Shown: positions 1-11,440, counted from the first letter of the stretch. The stretch: 42,912 bases of DNA from Nemertoderma westbladi (GCA_032718475.1 JAUCBJ010005510.1:1-42912); one strand, 5' to 3'. The notes: generated from the sequence alone by a model not told the origin. Numbers and translations are program-made.

Positions 1-344
1 ACTCTCTACACACGCGGCAATCTCTTCAGACCCAACAACAGCTAGGCAACAATCCAGCCTACAAAATATCTAAATAATACTATTACGGTATCTGAACGGA
101 CTATACAGACAGTACAGTATAAACGCTGACGGACTACTATCAAGCCTAAATAACCACAGTATATGCAGATTCCGAAACTTGTTAGTGAGTATGCGTGCTA
201 ATAAGGTAGCGCGGCTTATTCTTTATGGGGGTTGACCTTACAACTTACGAGTTGCCCCAACTTACTAACTGGCACCTATCAGACTCTCTACACACGCTGT
301 AATCTTCAAGCCTAACAACAGTCAGACAACAGTCCAGCCTACAA
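1..344. repeat. Dispersed direct repeat pair (about 62 bp)
   Basis: Positions 1-62 and 283-344 are diverged copies of one sequence. Both start with the same actctctacacacgc block, share an aacaacag core, and end in a cagcctacaa block. The 220 bp between them is unrelated and codes for nothing I recognise. The first copy abuts the window edge, so a longer repeat may extend upstream. Confidence 0.7.
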
Positions 345-525
345 TGATCTGAACAATCTGAGCAGACTTACACGTCTTCAGCTCAATATTAACTTACTAG
401 GAAATAAAACTGACAGAAATAAACCTAAGTAAAATCCCAATAAAAACCAGGCGTCCCCGATTTAGTATCAAGACCTACCGGTATACAATAATCAAAATCG
501 AATAATACTAATGTACTTGCACAGC

Positions 526-603
526 AGTACCGGTTATGACAGTTGGGCCTACGGACCTACGGTAGTAGTACCGGTTATGACAGTTGGGCCTACTGACCTA
601 CTG
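526..603. repeat. 41-bp tandem duplication, about 1.9 copies
   Basis: A unit starting agtaccggttatgacagttg at 526 recurs at 567 with the same downstream gggcctac. The unit length is 41 bp. It creates a short open frame with a repeated peptide that has no sign of being a gene. Confidence 0.85.
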
Positions 604-1935
604 GAGTGCCGGTATTTTCAATCTTATTGCTTACCGCAAATAAGATCGATAGCTATTATTGTACGCGCTTTTATAGACCTTCAGCAGTTTAACCTGCCGA
701 AATTTATATGTCTTTATTGATAATCTGCCTTTTGTAAGATGATAAGATTTAATACAAAACAAACCAAAAACATTAGCCGAAGCCAGTCCATGCGCGTCCA
801 AATGACCCGTTTATAACACCGGGAGACTGGATTCGTGGGCTTAAATTTATTTGCGGTCAAGCCTACTGTATTATTCGATTGATTACTAATATATAATCTC
901 TTACAAATATTATTCACTTTCGGGAAATATTAGCAGTTCCTTTTAGGACGTGGCGCTCTACCTATGTAAACAGAGTTATGACTGATACTACACACAACGA
1001 TATGGCTTAAATTTCAAGCATAGGGCGCATTCTTTAGGAATGCTTTATTATCAGACCCAATCACTTTACAATCACGCACGCTACCGGTAACGCACAACAC
1101 TGCTCACTGATATGCCGACAGTTACTGACTTTGATCAGGTATAAAGAGATATGCACTGGACTCAGGTAGTGTCTGTCAAACAACATTAGATTCACTACAA
1201 ACACAATAATAAAGTCGCAATTGTTGTACATAACCCTTCTCTCTAACCTGTAGTGTATCAAGGATATTGGGAAAATGCGGGTTGATTATTGATATTCTTC
1301 AACTAATAACATCCAATTATATTGATACAAAATTACAAACAGTAAAGGCAGTATGACGGTAGGTTAAGATACAATTAGATTGCAAGTGATGAGATCAATT
1401 GAATTGATAAGAATTGAATTGATAATAGCTATGCTTTCTATAATTTTGCCTACTAATGTTCTTACAAAAAGGCAGAAAACATTTCGCTATCTCAACACGG
1501 TCTTAAAACACTGATAATAAAGTCTCAAAATCATAACAAAAGTCCCGTGACTTTAGCTCTCTTATTTTCCAAGAATCCCGTTCAACACATGTAATCGGCA
1601 GTGAGATAGGATAATTTCAGTTCAGTAGCTCGGGATTGGTCGAAATCAGAACTAACTCAACGCAGGGCTATGGGTAACTGGGGCAACCTTCCCAAGCCGG
1701 CTGGCCAATCGAACAGCTCAGATCCCTCCTAAAGGATTCCAACGCCTTGGAGGGGGGAACTGGTTAGCAAAGAAAACAAATCAGTCATATCCCAGAAAAA
1801 CCTTTACAGTAGGTTTCAGAGTATTTTAGCGTATGGGGGAAAAACTGGGTTGCGGGGCGAAGGGCCAGTTACATCCCACAGAAGCTTTTACAATCAGTTA
1901 CTATTACGACCAGTAATAATCATATACTGCTAACT
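604..1935. other. No gene recognised
   Basis: Short open frames on both strands (for example minus 714-917 and minus 1061-1261) show no domain, codon bias or splice context I can support. No RNA gene or convincing repeat was seen. Confidence 0.5.
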
Positions 1936-2880
1936 TCATTCAACAGTATCAGACCCATATTCTAGGGCATCCTTCAGTCCCTCTTCACCCAGGTCATGGA
2001 GAACCGTATTGATCCTCATCCATGCGACAAATGTATCAACTCTATTGTGACTGCGTTGGTTGCCTCGCCATGTCATGAACTGGAGTTTGTTCTCTGCTGA
2101 ACCCACATGACACATCACCTGCCAAAATTGTCGACATAGTGATCGCTTTAGAATGGAATGTAAACATTCTATATGATTAGTGTGTACACCGTCCTTCGTA
2201 ACAAGCTTAGTGTTTGTACCTTCATTCCTGCTGTGGTTGACAACCTCAAGCATTATATCAGACCAGATGTGGTTTCCAATTTCCGCATAGCTCTTGCGAG
2301 TGTCAGTTCGCATGGTTGCACCTTGCACCAACTGCAGCCAAATGGACAATCGGCCTTTGCAGGCTTGGTCCTGTTCGATTGGGAATATGCTGGGCAAATA
2401 ACTTCCTGGCTTTTTTCGATGGTTAAACTTCACAGGCAGTCACAAGTCAGGCGGTCCCACCAACACCCATTCGTCTTCCTCGATTGTAGTTACGTTTGAG
2501 ATAGTTGTATCATCAAACAGACCATTAAGAAACATTTATCCCGAGACTGCATAATCGATCTCATTAAATAGCGTAATGATCTTACAAACATAATTGGTAT
2601 AATCCATCACAGTTTTGCGACCTACCAGTAGTTGGTGTTGAATAAACTTGCATGTAGCCTTGTGTCATCAGGAAAACGAAGGCAAAGGACGTTTGGTAGT
2701 CAAGATGTCCACCCAAACCAAAATAACTGATTTTCCGACCTTTGCCGCCTTCTGACCTCTCCCACACTTATTGACATAACATCTCCAGAAAGGAAAAGTT
2801 GCCTCCATCCATCGCTTCTATTGTGATTTTCGACTTGTGAGAGTCATGCCAACATTACAGTACTCGCATTTGGGTGTCTC
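1936..2880 (-). pseudogene. Merlin/ISXO2-like DDE transposase relic
   Basis: The intact 165-codon C-terminal part (2433 down to 1936) shows the hallmarks of the ISXO2-like/IS1595 fold used by eukaryotic Merlin transposons. These are a KFNHRKKPG segment, TDTRKSY with the second catalytic Asp, VVNHSRN, then GVHTNHIECLHSILKR with the catalytic Glu, and a final AENKLQFMTWR corresponding to the family's EFMWR block. Upstream on the same strand, reading through stops, I see CEYCNVGMTL (zinc-ribbon-like) near 2860 and a segment around VGRKTVMDYTNYVCK that fits the helix-turn-helix linker. A stop just before the intact frame and several further upstream show it is dead. I found no terminal inverted repeats. 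It could alternatively be a domesticated fragment, but the stops argue against this. Confidence 0.72.
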
Positions 2881-2988
2881 TTGTAACTCCAGACCAAGTT
2901 CATGTGCACACCACCACCAGTTCCATATGTCACCACAACTTAACACTACAACACTAGTACACTGTAGTGACTTATGTCAATACAACAC

Positions 2989-3021
2989 TATATAACTTGA
3001 TACTTCGTATCAAGTTATATA
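2989..3021. repeat. Perfect 15-bp inverted repeat, 3-nt loop
   Basis: Arms 2989-3003 and 3007-3021 are perfectly complementary around the loop ttc. The arms are AT-rich with a cttgatac core. It could be a cruciform, a transcript hairpin, or the collapsed ends of a small foldback element. No run of T follows that would suggest a terminator. Confidence 0.8.
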
Positions 3022-4704
3022 CTAATCCAGCAATACCACATAGGCATACATCTATACAGACAGTACACTTAGGTTGAATCAAATAGGCCCTACAAGTCAG
3101 CCAGTAGCAGAATGAAATAATAAAATGAATAGAATAAATGGCAGTAAGACTAAAATCTAAACACCGACGCTGACACGTGATTGAGCCTGGTAGTCAGTCT
3201 CCTCATGTGATATGGCACATATTGTTCTAGAGATATTCTCTGAAATTTGTTAATTTTTTTCTTTCCATCTACTCTTGACCACTAAAATAGAAAGTAAAGT
3301 TTATAATCTGGGAAAGACCAGGGTGCTATTAGATATATCAAAGACATGTTGGACTCAAAGACATGATGCATACTCGCACTTCTTTACTCAGTTACCCATT
3401 CATTATCAAGGCCTTGTAATATATCCTATATGGATATCCTGAAACAGAAATATTATCTGACTAACAGGGCGTTGGGATTTCTGTTTCACAATCCAGTGCG
3501 CAAATTCCTTGTTTCGTTTATGGCCATTATTTATAGTTGTCACACATAGGAGATATGATCAAAAACTTACAAAGGAAAACAAATCATGGTGGCACAAGAA
3601 GAAATTAAAGAAATGTATCAACACACCCGAGAAACAGATAACTGTTTTCATTCGATTTTTGAACAATCCAAGAGAATGGCTGAGGAGTTGGAAATTGAAG
3701 TGATGAAGCTTTGGCTTTGTAGGTGCCAGAGGAATAGGAGGAATGCCTGGAAATAGTGAGGATCAGTCGGCAGAGGGTTATTTCTGCCTTAATTACTTCT
3801 TTCCTCTACTAGATATGATAATCCTGCAACTGTGATAAAACGAGTTCTAACAAGTAGCTTAATGCGTTTTTTCTGATTCCATCTGTCAATAAGCCATGTA
3901 ATATATCAAAGTTGGCTGAAAACTTCCAGGTTGAATCCCCTGTATAACTCGTGCAAGAAATTATGTGGTGGAAGTTTAAATAGAAGAATGGGAAGAAAGG
4001 TGTCATTCCAGAAAATCCAATTTACAATGGAGTACTCCCATGCTAGTGTCGATTACCTCGACCTCACTACTACACCCCTACAACCTCACAGTTCCAGCCT
4101 ATCCAAGCACCTGTTAACTGGAAATATAATGCTGACTTGCATTCGCTAGGTATTAGTGTCCAATCGGTCCCAAGTATCCTCACAACCTTAGGAAAACTGT
4201 CCAAGTCACCAAGTCAGAGCCAACTCTGCCCCTTGGTAACCACTCTCGCAATGGGAGTTGTTGGAAATGCTGCATCGCTGTTGTGGACCAGTGTCTGACA
4301 ACATGGGGTGACTCCATTCGTGGGAGATTTAACTGCAAGTCATTTAATGTGATTTATTTTATTAAATGTATACTGAATCCACACTTGTGGTACCGCAGCC
4401 AGACAGAACAGCATTTACATGAGCGCCTCCGAGGTCACTTTAATGCTATAATGGCATAGCTGACAAGGGCCTGGTGTCGTTTTATCGAGTCCTAGAGTCT
4501 TGCTACTGCAGCACTTTGCTATTTGTGTGATTAGTACTACTAATGTACTAGTGTGACTAGGACTAGTTATATATATTCTGATATTGGCTTCCAACAAAAC
4601 ACACACACTGACACACCCACACCCTGATACCTACACTGATGGAAATGGCCATAGTATAATTGTAACAGTTTGCTGGTGGCTCGCAGTTCTGACTCGCCCC
4701 ACAA
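3022..4704. other. No gene recognised
   Basis: The open frames here are short and lack recognisable domains. If exon 3A at 4754 is spliced onward, a following exon would lie in this stretch, but I could not identify one by motif or by a convincing acceptor-plus-frame combination. Confidence 0.45.
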
Positions 4705-4753
4705 AACAAATCCACCCTGTTCAATAAACAAACAATATCTGTTAATTACCCAC
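4705..4753. repeat. 49-bp block identical to the sequence flanking exon 3B
   Basis: Positions 4705-4753 are identical to 11261-11309, directly downstream (in gene sense) of the two copies of discoidin exon 3. Similarity stops abruptly beyond 4705. On the gene strand this is either the start of the intron or the start of a 3' UTR. Confidence 0.85.
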
Positions 4754-4884
4754 CTTCTTCATTGTAACCGTAGTAAGCAATATATTGAGCGCCATTGTTT
4801 GCTGTCCCATAGGCACTGTCTACAGTTATTCTCGCCTCAATAACTCCCTTCACTGGTGGGTTTATCGGGTAATTTTGAAGTGAT
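4754..4884 (-). CDS. Discoidin (F5/8 type C) domain, exon 3 of set A
   Basis: The exon follows a tttatcacttgcag acceptor. It starts with one base that completes an Arg codon left by exon 2A, then reads SLQNYPINPPVKGVIEARI and later DSAYGTANNGAQYIAYYG. This is the C-terminal beta-strand region of a discoidin domain. Two endings are possible. It may splice at GAAG|GTGGGT (donor at 4753), which leaves phase 1 and makes the three-exon cassette symmetric. Or it may read two more glycines into a TAA at 4746-4748 and end the protein. Exon 3B at 11310-11440 is a close copy with the same two options. Discoidin domains are usually extracellular ligand, glycan or phospholipid binders; no ligand can be inferred here. 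Confidence 0.72.
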
Positions 4885-5011
4885 CTGCAAGTGATAAAAA
4901 TGAAATAGTCAAAGCTGCACAGTATATCAGCTACACTGTAGAATATCCAGAACCCCATAATAGCATCAGTTCCAAAAATAATAATTGACACAATGTGTCA
5001 ATGGCACATTG

Positions 5012-6742
5012 CCACTAAGGTTAAGGCAGTATCACCAGCCGATCTTCTCAATATGGTTGGAAGGTACACTTTGAAAAGCTCCTCAATAAATGATAGGGTA
5101 GGGTATTGCCTGATAACTTTATAGAACTAAAAGAGTCTGAGTCTGTACTCCCAGATATTCCCATTGGCGATATCGCCTTGGCTGAAGTGAAGGCTGCTGC
5201 AAAGAGCATTAAGACCAATTGTACCAGTGAAGTAGATGGTGTCCCCCCTGAGGTCTCTAAAATATCTGAGTGTTTGAAGCCCATTCATCCCCATATTAGA
5301 CATGTACAGAACGACAAGAGTCCCACAAGAAATGAAAACAAATAAGTTGGAGTGAGTTCCCTAGAAGGGCAACATAACACTCTATGGTTCTTTTCGGGGA
5401 ATCTCATTGATCTCGATTGCTGAAAAGCTATAAAAAATAATTATATTAAATAGCACCAGGGATCCCATTGAGAGACTGCCCCGTGGAAATCAGAATGGGT
5501 TCCGTAAAGGTCGTGGGACCATTGAGCCCATTTTGGCACTTAGAAGGATAATTGAAGAGATATAAAAAAGGAAAGACAGGCTGTTATCTTTGTTGACTTC
5601 TTCAAGGCCTTTGATTCAGTCTCTCGCTCACGTATGTTCAGCATATCTTCATTATATGGGTTTCTTGATGAAATTATTGCAGCAATCAGATCAGTATACA
5701 ATGGTTTGACAACATTTGTGTCTACTAGTGATGATGACACAGAACCATTCGAAGTGTTATGGGGAGTCCTCCAGGAAGACACATTTGCACCATTCTTGTT
5801 CATAATTGTGGTTGACTATGTTCTACGCATGTCCTTAGATCATCATAATGATGATGGGATGATGGTAACTCCACCTACTGGCTCCAGAAGTCGAGGAAAT
5901 CCTGCCAAGTACCTAACTGATTTAGACTTTGCTCATGACTTAGGAGTAGTCTCAGAATCACTAGAGGGAGCCCAATGGCTCCTCACCTCATTAGAACAGG
6001 CTGCTTCTAGTGTTGGTCTTTTTACTAACTCCAAAAAGTCCTCAGCAAGTCTCTGACCGGTTGAGCCATAAGCTCAAAGGAGGGTATGCTTGAGCATGTG
6101 GACGATTTCTGTTACCTGGGATCATGGTCCAGAAGTCAGGTGAGGACCTTCGAATAAGGGAAAGGCATGGGCTTTCCAGGATTTTGAAGTCACAAAGAAT
6201 TCATCGGAAACTTAAAGTCAGATTATTTAGAGCAGCACTAGTTCCAGTACTCCTCTATGGGAGTACATGCTGGGCTCTAACTGCTGAGGACACCAAATCT
6301 CTGGATGGCACATTCACAAGAATGCTACGCCAGGTTCACTGCATCAAGTGCAATGCACACATCTCCAACCTGACACTATATAACATTGGATATGTCTCAT
6401 TGGTTCCCCCAAGCTTGACACTAGAACAAAGTCGCCTCCGCTTTGCAGGATATTGCTTTCGCCTTGAGGACCAGCCAGTGCATAATCTTGTGCTTTGGCG
6501 GCATACAAGTTGGCCCTTTCGCTCGTTTTTTCATCTTTATGTATGTATATTAAAATGGTATATGTAGGAACATATATACACAAGATATGTAGATATACTA
6601 ATGGCCCTTTTTACTTCCAATCTGTGTTATATAGGTACATAATACCCTTCATTTCAAAGATACATATCTATGACCCTTTAGGCCGAACGTACATATATAT
6701 ATATGCAGCTGCAATGCAGCATGCCAATCCTAGTAGTAGTAG
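5012..6742 (+). pseudogene. LINE family A, 5'-truncated relic inside intron 2A
   Basis: The reverse transcriptase of a non-LTR retrotransposon is readable in order across several frames. It begins with the linker TKVKAVSPAD at about 5016, then IPIGDIALAEVKAAAKSIKT (5160-5215). Next come DPIERLPRGNQNGFRKGRGT (about 5463-5520) and FFKAFDSVS-type remains near 5610. GVLQEDTFAPFLFIIVVDYV (5763-5825) follows, then DFAHDLGVV where FADD is expected (about 5926-5952), and the C-terminal RLRFAGYCFRLEDQPVHN block (about 6434-6490). Stops, frameshifts and the altered catalytic Asp pair show it is inactive. The last 40 bases match the family's 3' end, gcatgccaatcc followed by (tag)4. Some 200 bp between 6500 and 6700 is unrelated to the other copies. 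It lies antisense to the discoidin exons. It is 5'-truncated, with no endonuclease present. Confidence 0.85.
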
Positions 6743-6874
6743 CAATTTTACAAAATGATGACAATCCTTGCACCATAGCCAATCACAGCTGTCAATTTTC
6801 TATAATTCCGAAAATTGTGTCATTTAAATATGAAGTTGTATCATACATAGTGTTTAAATTAATGGTAGGCAAAC

Positions 6875-7006
6875 CTGTCATTCCCCAATATAATGTTTCT
6901 TGTTTCTGACAAGCCACCATGTTTATAGAAAGTTACTGTGATCTCTTTGTTATTTTCACAATATCCAAGGTTACACGCTCCAGTAACTCTTTGCTGATAA
7001 TCTAAT
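6875..7006 (-). CDS. Discoidin (F5/8 type C) domain, exon 2 of set A
   Basis: The exon is 132 nt with a tttgcag acceptor just upstream and an ACAG|GTTTGC donor (exon ends 6875). One leading base completes Arg with the AG left by exon 1A, and the exon then reads LDYQQRVTGACNLGYCENN, followed by EITVTFYKHGG and NIILGND plus a split Arg codon (phase 2). The pattern of strands with a two-Cys loop (ACNLGYC) is the middle of a discoidin domain. Exon 2B at 12199-12330 has the same length, phases and Cys pair (GCSGGHC). Splicing from 8455 to 7006 and from 6875 to 4884 keeps the frame throughout. Expression cannot be judged from sequence. Confidence 0.78.
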
Positions 7007-7677
7007 CTGCAAATATATAATTTATATAACTTTTGAGACAATAACATTTTTCTCCAGTATATCTGACATACTCATAACTGCTCCTCCACCATCTCATTTT
7101 TTTACACTCAGAGAATATTCCCTGTTCATATAACAGTGCCACACGGTGCGTTAACAGTTCATATAATGCAGTGTGGCACGAGCCTCAATGTGTCAAAATA
7201 ATGAACATTTAACATAAATAAGACTTTTTATTATATTATATTATATTATGTTATATTTTATTATTGTAGGTTTTCAAAGGTGGTGAAGCGATTGGTGTAG
7301 TAGGGTCAGTTAGTAGGAAGTGGTATATGCACATATTTTGGAAATATTTTATATTTTCAAATGAAGTCAAATGCATTATGAAGTCAAGTAAAACTGAAAC
7401 AAGCTGATGCAAGCAGAATCGACCTGTAATGAGCAGGGAATTCGATGTGAGAACAGATATAACATTAGATCCTTTATGCAAACATAGGTCCTAGACTGTG
7501 TGAGAAATGGTCCTCAGCTTCTTCTGGGTTAATTAAAGGGGGTCTCCGTCTATGCGTCTATCGATTTATACGAATCTATAGGTGCAACAAAAGTATTTGG
7601 AACAATACGCCAACATATGCACATAGAAGTAGGGCCACCTTAATACTTAGGCTGCAGCATAGCTGCAGCTGGAAAGT
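7007..7677. other. Intron 1A, first part; AT-rich simple repeat at about 7228-7263
   Basis: The stretch is largely featureless. A ttata/ttatt simple repeat occupies about 7228-7263. A short inverted pair gtgccacac (7137-7145) and gtgtggcac (7171-7179) could form a hairpin with a 25-nt loop. No coding signal was seen. Confidence 0.55.
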
Positions 7678-7796
7678 GGCCCCAAATTTGAAAATAACCG
7701 GATGTGGATGTGTAATCCAAAAGTAATCCTTAAAAAAAGCCCCACTCGGCATCTAACTTACATTTTATATCACAAAAGTATAAACAGGACTTTAGC
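7678..7796. repeat. Dispersed repeat, copy related to 39004-39256
   Basis: The block ggccccaaatttgaaaataa at about 7678 and the following 35 bp match 39004-39061 with scattered differences. A second matching block with attttatatcacaaaagtat (about 7760-7790) corresponds to 39220-39250. The spacing between blocks differs between copies. This is an interspersed repeat of unknown class; I see no ends or ORF. Confidence 0.7.
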
Positions 7797-8454
7797 AAAT
7801 TATATAAACAGGACTTTAACAAATTTCCACTCGCTTCGCGGTGAACCTTTGTGTATGGGAATAATTAGTGGACCGTCTGTCGTTCATCATTGAAAATGTT
7901 TGAACACTAAATAAGTAGTAAGTCAAGCATTGCTGAAATAGAATCAAACTTGATATATATTTTCCAGAAGTTAGTGTATCCATGGTTTAGAAATTCTACT
8001 CACTGACAGACTTCTAAGTTTCATTGTCAGCCGCTAGGAGGTGTGACCATGTCCACTAATTTAAAGGCTATAGAAAGGCTCATAGACTTCGTGCAGCATG
8101 GAGTGAAGCAGGAGCTCCACACTCGTGTTCAGTTATCGTTTATTGTTAGGATAATTTAATATAAATTATATTCGTCCAAATGAGATATCGGATCTATTTC
8201 TTACCAAAACAAACAAATGGCTCGAGCACACGACCTCTAGAACCATAGAGAGATATGAATTTAGGGTAGCTGATAAAACTACTACTGGTACGCCATGGAT
8301 GGACTGGACTTATATGTTTATAACCTGGTAAGAGGGATATGGGATAATATACAGTATAAAGTTGTAAATCTATTTGTACCAAATAATGGATACTTACAGT
8401 ACTTGTATTATTAGTTAATAATTATGTATTAAAGTTACCACTAATACTTCATAC

Positions 8455-8620
8455 CTAGTAATTGTTTTGGTGCCATCAAACTCAATCAGGTACCACGACT
8501 CAGCACCTTGTCCTTTCGTTGCCCAATCCTTTCCATTATCATCGAGAGCATTAGAACATCCATATCCAGAACTATGTGTCGATGATGCTAAACAACACCC
8601 ACCAGACGATACTTTTACCT
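8455..8620 (-). CDS. Discoidin (F5/8 type C) domain, exon 1 of set A
   Basis: The exon is 166 nt, with acceptor attgttacag and donor ACTAG|GTATGA. It enters in phase 1 (the first codon is completed by a G or another base from an upstream exon) and leaves in phase 2. It reads EVKVSSGGCC, then SSTHSSGYGCSNALDDNG, KDWATKGQGAESWYLIEFDG and TKTITR. The order SS..S...A.DdN....WaT......W..i.f is the N-terminal half of discoidin domains, including the conserved Trp positions. Because entry is phase 1, an upstream exon is required; exon 3B, which can leave in phase 1, is a possible partner. About 35 bp after the donor also resembles the intron after exon 1B. Confidence 0.78.
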
Positions 8621-8723
8621 CTGTAACAATAGACAGTAAATAAAGTACTGTATAAGGACAATACACTAGTCTTACCAAACAGAACGGATTTATTACTACG
8701 GCTCTAATAAAGGGAAAAAATAT

Positions 8724-10740
8724 ATGGGCTTCTCCAAGTTGTTGAAAAGGATAATTTATAGTAAAATAGTGAAATTGGACACTCTTTCAAAGCATCTAAA
8801 AAAAGGTGTAAGACGCCAAAAGAACTGGTTGGCCAACAGAAAAGTTAGTTATTGGGTTGGAAGAACTGTACATGCTATTAAATCTAACCCTCAGCGTTTT
8901 TGGAGTGGGATAAATGGCAAGTCTAACATGTCACCCTCGTCAAACACCAAAACAAAAATTCGCGAAGCACTTCTGAGGTCACATGGTTCATCTGAGCTTT
9001 CTAGCAACGATTTCTCTGATACACAAAAGAATCTGGCCCAACTCACTTGTCAATCCCCTCCACGAACAGTCTCATTGCCAACAATATAGAGGGCAATCAC
9101 TGCATTGGCAAAAGGTAAATCTCCCGAAACTGCTACATTGGTCGTCGAACACCTCCTAAACCTGCACCCCGATTATATTTGTGAAGTAATGTCAGAGATG
9201 CTGAATACCTGTTTCCGCTTAGGTGCAGTTTTGCTAAGACAATTATTAAACACATATACAAGGGTAGAGGAAAGGATCCACTTCTTGTCTCCTCCTATCG
9301 ACCCATTGCCACTACCACTAAAGTGTTTGAGTCAACAATACTGATGGAGTTCATTCCTTCCACATACAAACACCATCCTATGCAGACTGCATAGCAAAAG
9401 AAGATAGGCACAGACATCATTCTGAGTGGTCTTCTCGAAGTCCTGGAAGAACAGAGGCAACAAGGTCAGACTACTTATCTTATGCCAGTTAGACATGACT
9501 GCTGCTTTCGACAGGGTTGACTTTACCATCCATTTCGACAAACTGGAAGAAGTCCTGAACCCCCTTATCTGCCTTGTTCTAGCTCATTATTATTCTATTA
9601 CATGCGCTTTCTTGAATTTCGATGGACTAATTAGTCACCAAGGAATTATTCAAATTAAGGGTAAACAGGGCTCGATACTTTCACCATTTTTATTCCTGGT
9701 TTAACAATGTCCTTGATAAAACTGGCCATGGGACACTAACAAAGTTATTCTGGCTGGGCTTTCTCTGTTACACAGATGACATCATGCTCATTGCAAGGAA
9801 TGCCATGGAGATGGAACTTATGCTGTATATTGTCATCGAGGAACTAAATAAGTTCGAACTCATCATTTCACCTACAAAAACCGAATGATCATTTATTGTG
9901 GGAAAGAAAGGCAGTGGTGACATCATAATGACGTTTTTAAACATAAATGGTACCCTGATCACACCAAGCCGATACCTTTCCTTCCTGACAATTGAGAAAC
10001 AAGACAAGAGAAACAAGAGAAACAATTGGAGAGGTCACAAAAGTATTACTCAGGCTTTCAGCTACGTTCTCTAGGAAGTGTTGGAATACTCATTGGCTCT
10101 CCATTGAAGCGGTTTCTCGACTATGGAATGCAATTGCTGTCCCATCCATTGTTTACAAACTGAAGTTCATGGTAGGCAACCTTTCAGCTACACAGATAGA
10201 AAATATTGAGGTACAGTATAGGAGGATTCTTCGTGGTCTACTACACATTGGAAACTTTGTTTCGAATAGGGCAGTTTACGGTCTCCTAAATTGTTGGCCC
10301 CTACTTAGTGGAATCTACCTTTCATGCCTTGGCATTATACAGTGATCCGCGAACTGCCCAAACTGTCCCCTGAATTATCTATCTGTAGGCGCCTGCTCTG
10401 TTATCATACCTTTCATGCCTTGGCATTATACAGTGATCCGCGAACTGCCCAAACTGTCCCCTGAATTATCTATCTGTAGGCGCCTGCTCTGTTATCAATC
10501 ATCACGCTACAACGGTCTATGTAGTGTTTTCAACTCAGCATACTCTAATTATCCACTCCCAATAGCATTTTCTCTCGTTATCAACAAATATTGACAAAGA
10601 GAAATGGTCTCTAGATTATCCTTAGGAGCTCCTACATTTACTGATCTAGGTAATATGAACTTCATTTACAACTGCTTCAACTCCAATGTAACATTTGCAA
10701 CTAAAATAAAAATGATCAAGGAGTACTTCAATGTTTATTA
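8724..10740 (+). pseudogene. LINE family C, heavily frameshifted reverse transcriptase relic
   Basis: Motifs of a non-LTR reverse transcriptase appear in the correct order but in shifting frames. A pre-RT linker includes HAIKSNPQRFWSGINGKS (about 8868-8920). Then come SSYRPIATTTKVFESTI (about 9292-9342, RT motif 1), LDMTAAFDRVDF (about 9490-9525, first catalytic Asp) and KGKQGSILSPFLFLV (about 9658-9702). YTDDIMLIA (about 9772-9798, catalytic DD pair) and LIISPTKTE (about 9858-9885) follow. The C-terminal thumb-like part is open over 9992-10345 and includes WNAIAVPSIVYKLKF. Its YTDD rather than FADD distinguishes it from families A and B in this window. No endonuclease was found upstream, so it is 5'-truncated. 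I do not assign a clade. Confidence 0.8.
10316..10497. repeat. Perfect 91-bp tandem duplication
   Basis: 10316-10406 and 10407-10497 are identical as far as I can read (91 bp each, starting tacctttcatgccttggcat). The duplication lies within the C-terminal end of LINE relic C and interrupts it. The complete lack of divergence in an otherwise decayed element implies a recent event or an assembly error. Confidence 0.9.
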
Positions 10741-11260
10741 GACTCTGGTGTATGTAACTCTCTTTAGTCCGCTGGTTTTAACCTGTTTATCTTATATATG
10801 TATGACATCTACCTTAGGATCTCATCTTGCTGGCAGGGTTCCAAATCTTTAAATATAATTGATGTCGTGCAATTTTATCATAATTAATAACACTCTATTT
10901 TACTGATATCGGCTCGTCCGAATTTTAATAAACAATAGTAATAATACTGGCCACTCCTAGTTTTTGCTGATTCTCCATATTGCAAGCGCCATTGTATAAT
11001 CGAACTTTGCAATCATATAAACTGCTTCTTCAAGCGCTTTGCTTAATTCAGCGTTGATGGCTGATTTCTTCATACCACCATGTGACAGTGGCTCCCACAG
11101 ACGCAGGTGCATCAGACAATCACTTGCCTCAATCGAAAGGCGGTTTATCTTTGTTTGTTTTAAGTCGATTCTTTAGACTGAAGGCCTTTATTTTTCGGGC
11201 CAATGAGAAACATCTTGCATATAGAAATTTGAAAAGAACATCCTGTACATACTGAACATG
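10741..11260. other. No gene recognised
   Basis: This AT-rich sequence between LINE relic C and exon 3B has no motif, RNA gene or notable repeat that I can support. Confidence 0.5.
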
Positions 11261-11309
11261 AACAAATCCACCCTGTTCAATAAACAAACAATATCTGTTA
11301 ATTACCCAC

Positions 11310-11440
11310 CTTCTTCATTGTAACCATAGTAAGCAATATATTGAGCGCCATTGTTTGCTGTCCCGTAGGCACTGTCTACAGTTATTCTCACCTTCCTTAC
11401 TCCCTTCACTGGTGGGTTTATCGGGTAATTTCGATGTTCT
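11310..11440 (-). CDS. Discoidin (F5/8 type C) domain, exon 3 of set B
   Basis: The exon is 131 nt, the same length as exon 3A. It has an acceptor cttgcag and a possible donor GAAG|GTGGGT, or alternatively reads on to the same TAA. Translation in the frame required by exon 2B gives EHRNYPINPPVKGVRKVRI and then DSAYGTANNGAQYIAYYG. Differences from 3A are concentrated in two short patches (start of the exon, and GVIEARI versus GVRKVRI); the rest is nearly identical, and the next 49 bp is identical. It would splice from 12199. The family role is as for exon 3A. Confidence 0.72.

Noticed and set aside
511-720. 69-codon ORF with repeated peptide
   Set aside because: The repetition comes from the 41-bp tandem duplication, and there is no other evidence of coding.
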